Below, piece after piece: positions 62,711 to 64,000 of a stretch of DNA of 64,000 nt; position 1 is the stretch's first letter, and each line of letters opens with the position of its first letter. This DNA comes from Hymenolepis diminuta (lineage: Eukaryota > Platyhelminthes > Cestoda > Cyclophyllidea > Hymenolepididae). The stretch lies in NCBI GenBank assembly GCA_900708905.1, contig CAADRB010000002.1, positions 1,652,145 through 1,716,144 on the forward strand, given 5' to 3'. Both the position numbers and the translations under genes were made by a program. The notes under the pieces are model-generated. The model was not told the origin of the DNA. It made no database searches and saw only the letters and a list, made by a program, of their open reading frames with translations.

Positions 62711-62924
62711 CTAAATGACTTACTTCGCTTTATTCAATCACGCTGTGTATCCAGTCAAGCGTAAATGTGATCTGGAGATCGGGCCGATTCATAAAAGTCT
62801 GTTAATTACTTTCATATCCAGTCAGCGATATGTGGGGAGGAAGGCCTGCATATCCCCCTCTCATATACAAATGAAAGTAATTGGTTCAAATCTATGCTGA
62901 TTGTACGATTTAAATCCATTTCTG

Positions 62925-63090
62925 CTTTGGTGGCATAATAGTAATTGTTTAAGTCTGCCAAATCAGAGATTAGATGTTCATAGAGATGCACGGTCAGTGA
63001 ACTGAATAACCAAAAGAAGCAGTTAAAAGGATGGCAGGGTTAAGCTCATCATAGAACAGGCTCTAGATTGCTGCTCTTCCGCTTAAGATA
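62925..63090 (+). repeat. tRNA-derived SINE-like copy, eroded
   Basis: Begins 'tggtggcataatagtaattg' and continues 'gtctgccaaatcagagatta', corresponding to the family head. Then come 'gaactgaataaccaaaagaa' in the place of the 'aatgaccaac' body and 'aaggatggcaggg' for the 'ggggtggcaga' block. The B box is lost. Confidence 0.55.
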
Positions 63091-64000
63091 AGTTTTGGTA
63101 AACACTTCTATTCTACTGACCTGGAAATTGCTATTCTAGTTTGTACGCCTTGTACTAGTCTGGTTAATAGATGAACGAGTTATAAAAAATAAGATATGGA
63201 GTGAGGAATTTTGAGTTTTTTCATATTTAGTGGATATTTATCCCATCATCATCATTTCCCAATCTTATTCGAAGCTTTTATCCTATAATCCCCTGAAAAT
63301 TAAAGTGTATTTGGTTTTGATTTGCCGAGGATTGGCTACTGTCTCAATTGCTCTTTTCTTCCTTTACATGACTTGAAAGATAACGAAGTTGGGCATTTCT
63401 ATTTGTTCGAATTCAGTGATTTATTTCATAAGCTTAGAATAATTCCTTGTTCTTTGTGGGCTTTCATTTCCAGATTTTTACTTTCCTTAGTTATGACTAA
63501 ACAAAATCATTTCATGTCCTATCCAGATCATTTAAGCTTGTCTATTCACATACCCAATTTCGCATATATACATCAGTCCTCAAAGCTCATTTATAGTAGT
63601 CTCGCTCACTCTGTCTCTCCCATATATTATCACATTGAGGGGTCTATTTGTGTCGCGAAGCTGTGCTTATGTGTGCACATGTGACTTGTGGTTGGATGAT
63701 GTGTTGCCATAACAGTATTTGCATGCAAGGTGAGATTTACGATCGAAGGTCAAATATCTCGTTGCATGTTCCAGTATATTTGCGTACTATTTATCTTCGG
63801 TCAGTGATGATTGGAATGACCGAACGCAATGGGGCTAATTACAGGTCAGTGTGTGAATGACCGAATACGGGAGTTTCTTAATCTTAGGGACTAAGATATC
63901 TTTACTCTTAGTAATGTTGGGGTAAACGTTCCCTTAATGGACTAGAGATTTTTGCTAATGGGTGCCCCAAGATATTATGCTGAAGATAGCTATCATAGTG

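Larger units (their letters stand above)
62403..64000 (+). other. PAK intron 5, running off the window
   Basis: It starts with GTAAGC after the HR of the kinase catalytic loop and no acceptor leading into an HRD continuation was found before 64000. It contains the R2 copy at 62465 and the SINE-like copy at 62925. The open frame 63322-63684 has no support. Confidence 0.8.

Noticed and set aside
1..64000. CRISPR arrays, operons, toxin or phage-like modules
   Set aside because: No regularly spaced direct repeats and no bacterial gene organisation; spliced genes show that the DNA is eukaryotic.

Overview
The window looks like nuclear DNA from an invertebrate with a large, AT-rich, repeat-laden genome, most likely a parasitic flatworm (cestode or trematode). 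The evidence is indirect. Genes are sparse and split into many small exons. Several introns are only 29 to 40 nt. Introns near the 5' end are tiny while later ones are kilobases long, a polarity described for schistosomes. There are also many degraded tRNA-derived SINE-like repeats, a Ty3/Gypsy relic and a mariner element. I cannot name the species.

Layout. From 1 to about 27.2 kb I see no intact gene. This part holds AT-rich sequence, SINE-like copies, a decayed Gypsy gag-protease fragment on the minus strand (about 7.8-9.0 kb), a compositionally distinct block (about 20.5-22.7 kb) and a coding-like but disrupted leucine-rich-repeat-like stretch on the minus strand (about 22.7-24.5 kb). From 27.26 to 37.21 kb lies a complete minus-strand gene for the mitochondrial small-subunit ribosomal protein mS27 (MRPS27), 8 exons. 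From 39.33 to 40.39 kb is a compact 5-exon minus-strand gene for a helical protein of about 267 aa that I do not recognise. From 42.24 to 43.54 kb is a mariner element interrupted by a 396-base assembly gap. From 44.95 to 55.36 kb is a minus-strand gene for MAU2/SCC4, the cohesin-loader subunit, 7 exons; one of its introns carries two degenerate copies of one of its own exons. From 56.99 kb to beyond the window end is a plus-strand group I p21-activated kinase (PAK), transcribed divergently from MAU2; the kinase domain is cut at the HRD motif by an intron that runs out of the window.

The genes act in unrelated processes (mitochondrial translation, cohesin loading, Rho-GTPase signalling). Nothing suggests an operon, CRISPR array or other clustered system. 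The best leads are the very short introns, the exon-derived copies in the MAU2 intron, an altered CRIB motif in the PAK, the repeat families and a perfect 15-bp hairpin in an mS27 intron. All exon boundaries were read by eye from GT-AG signals, frame continuity and remembered family similarity; no search was run.
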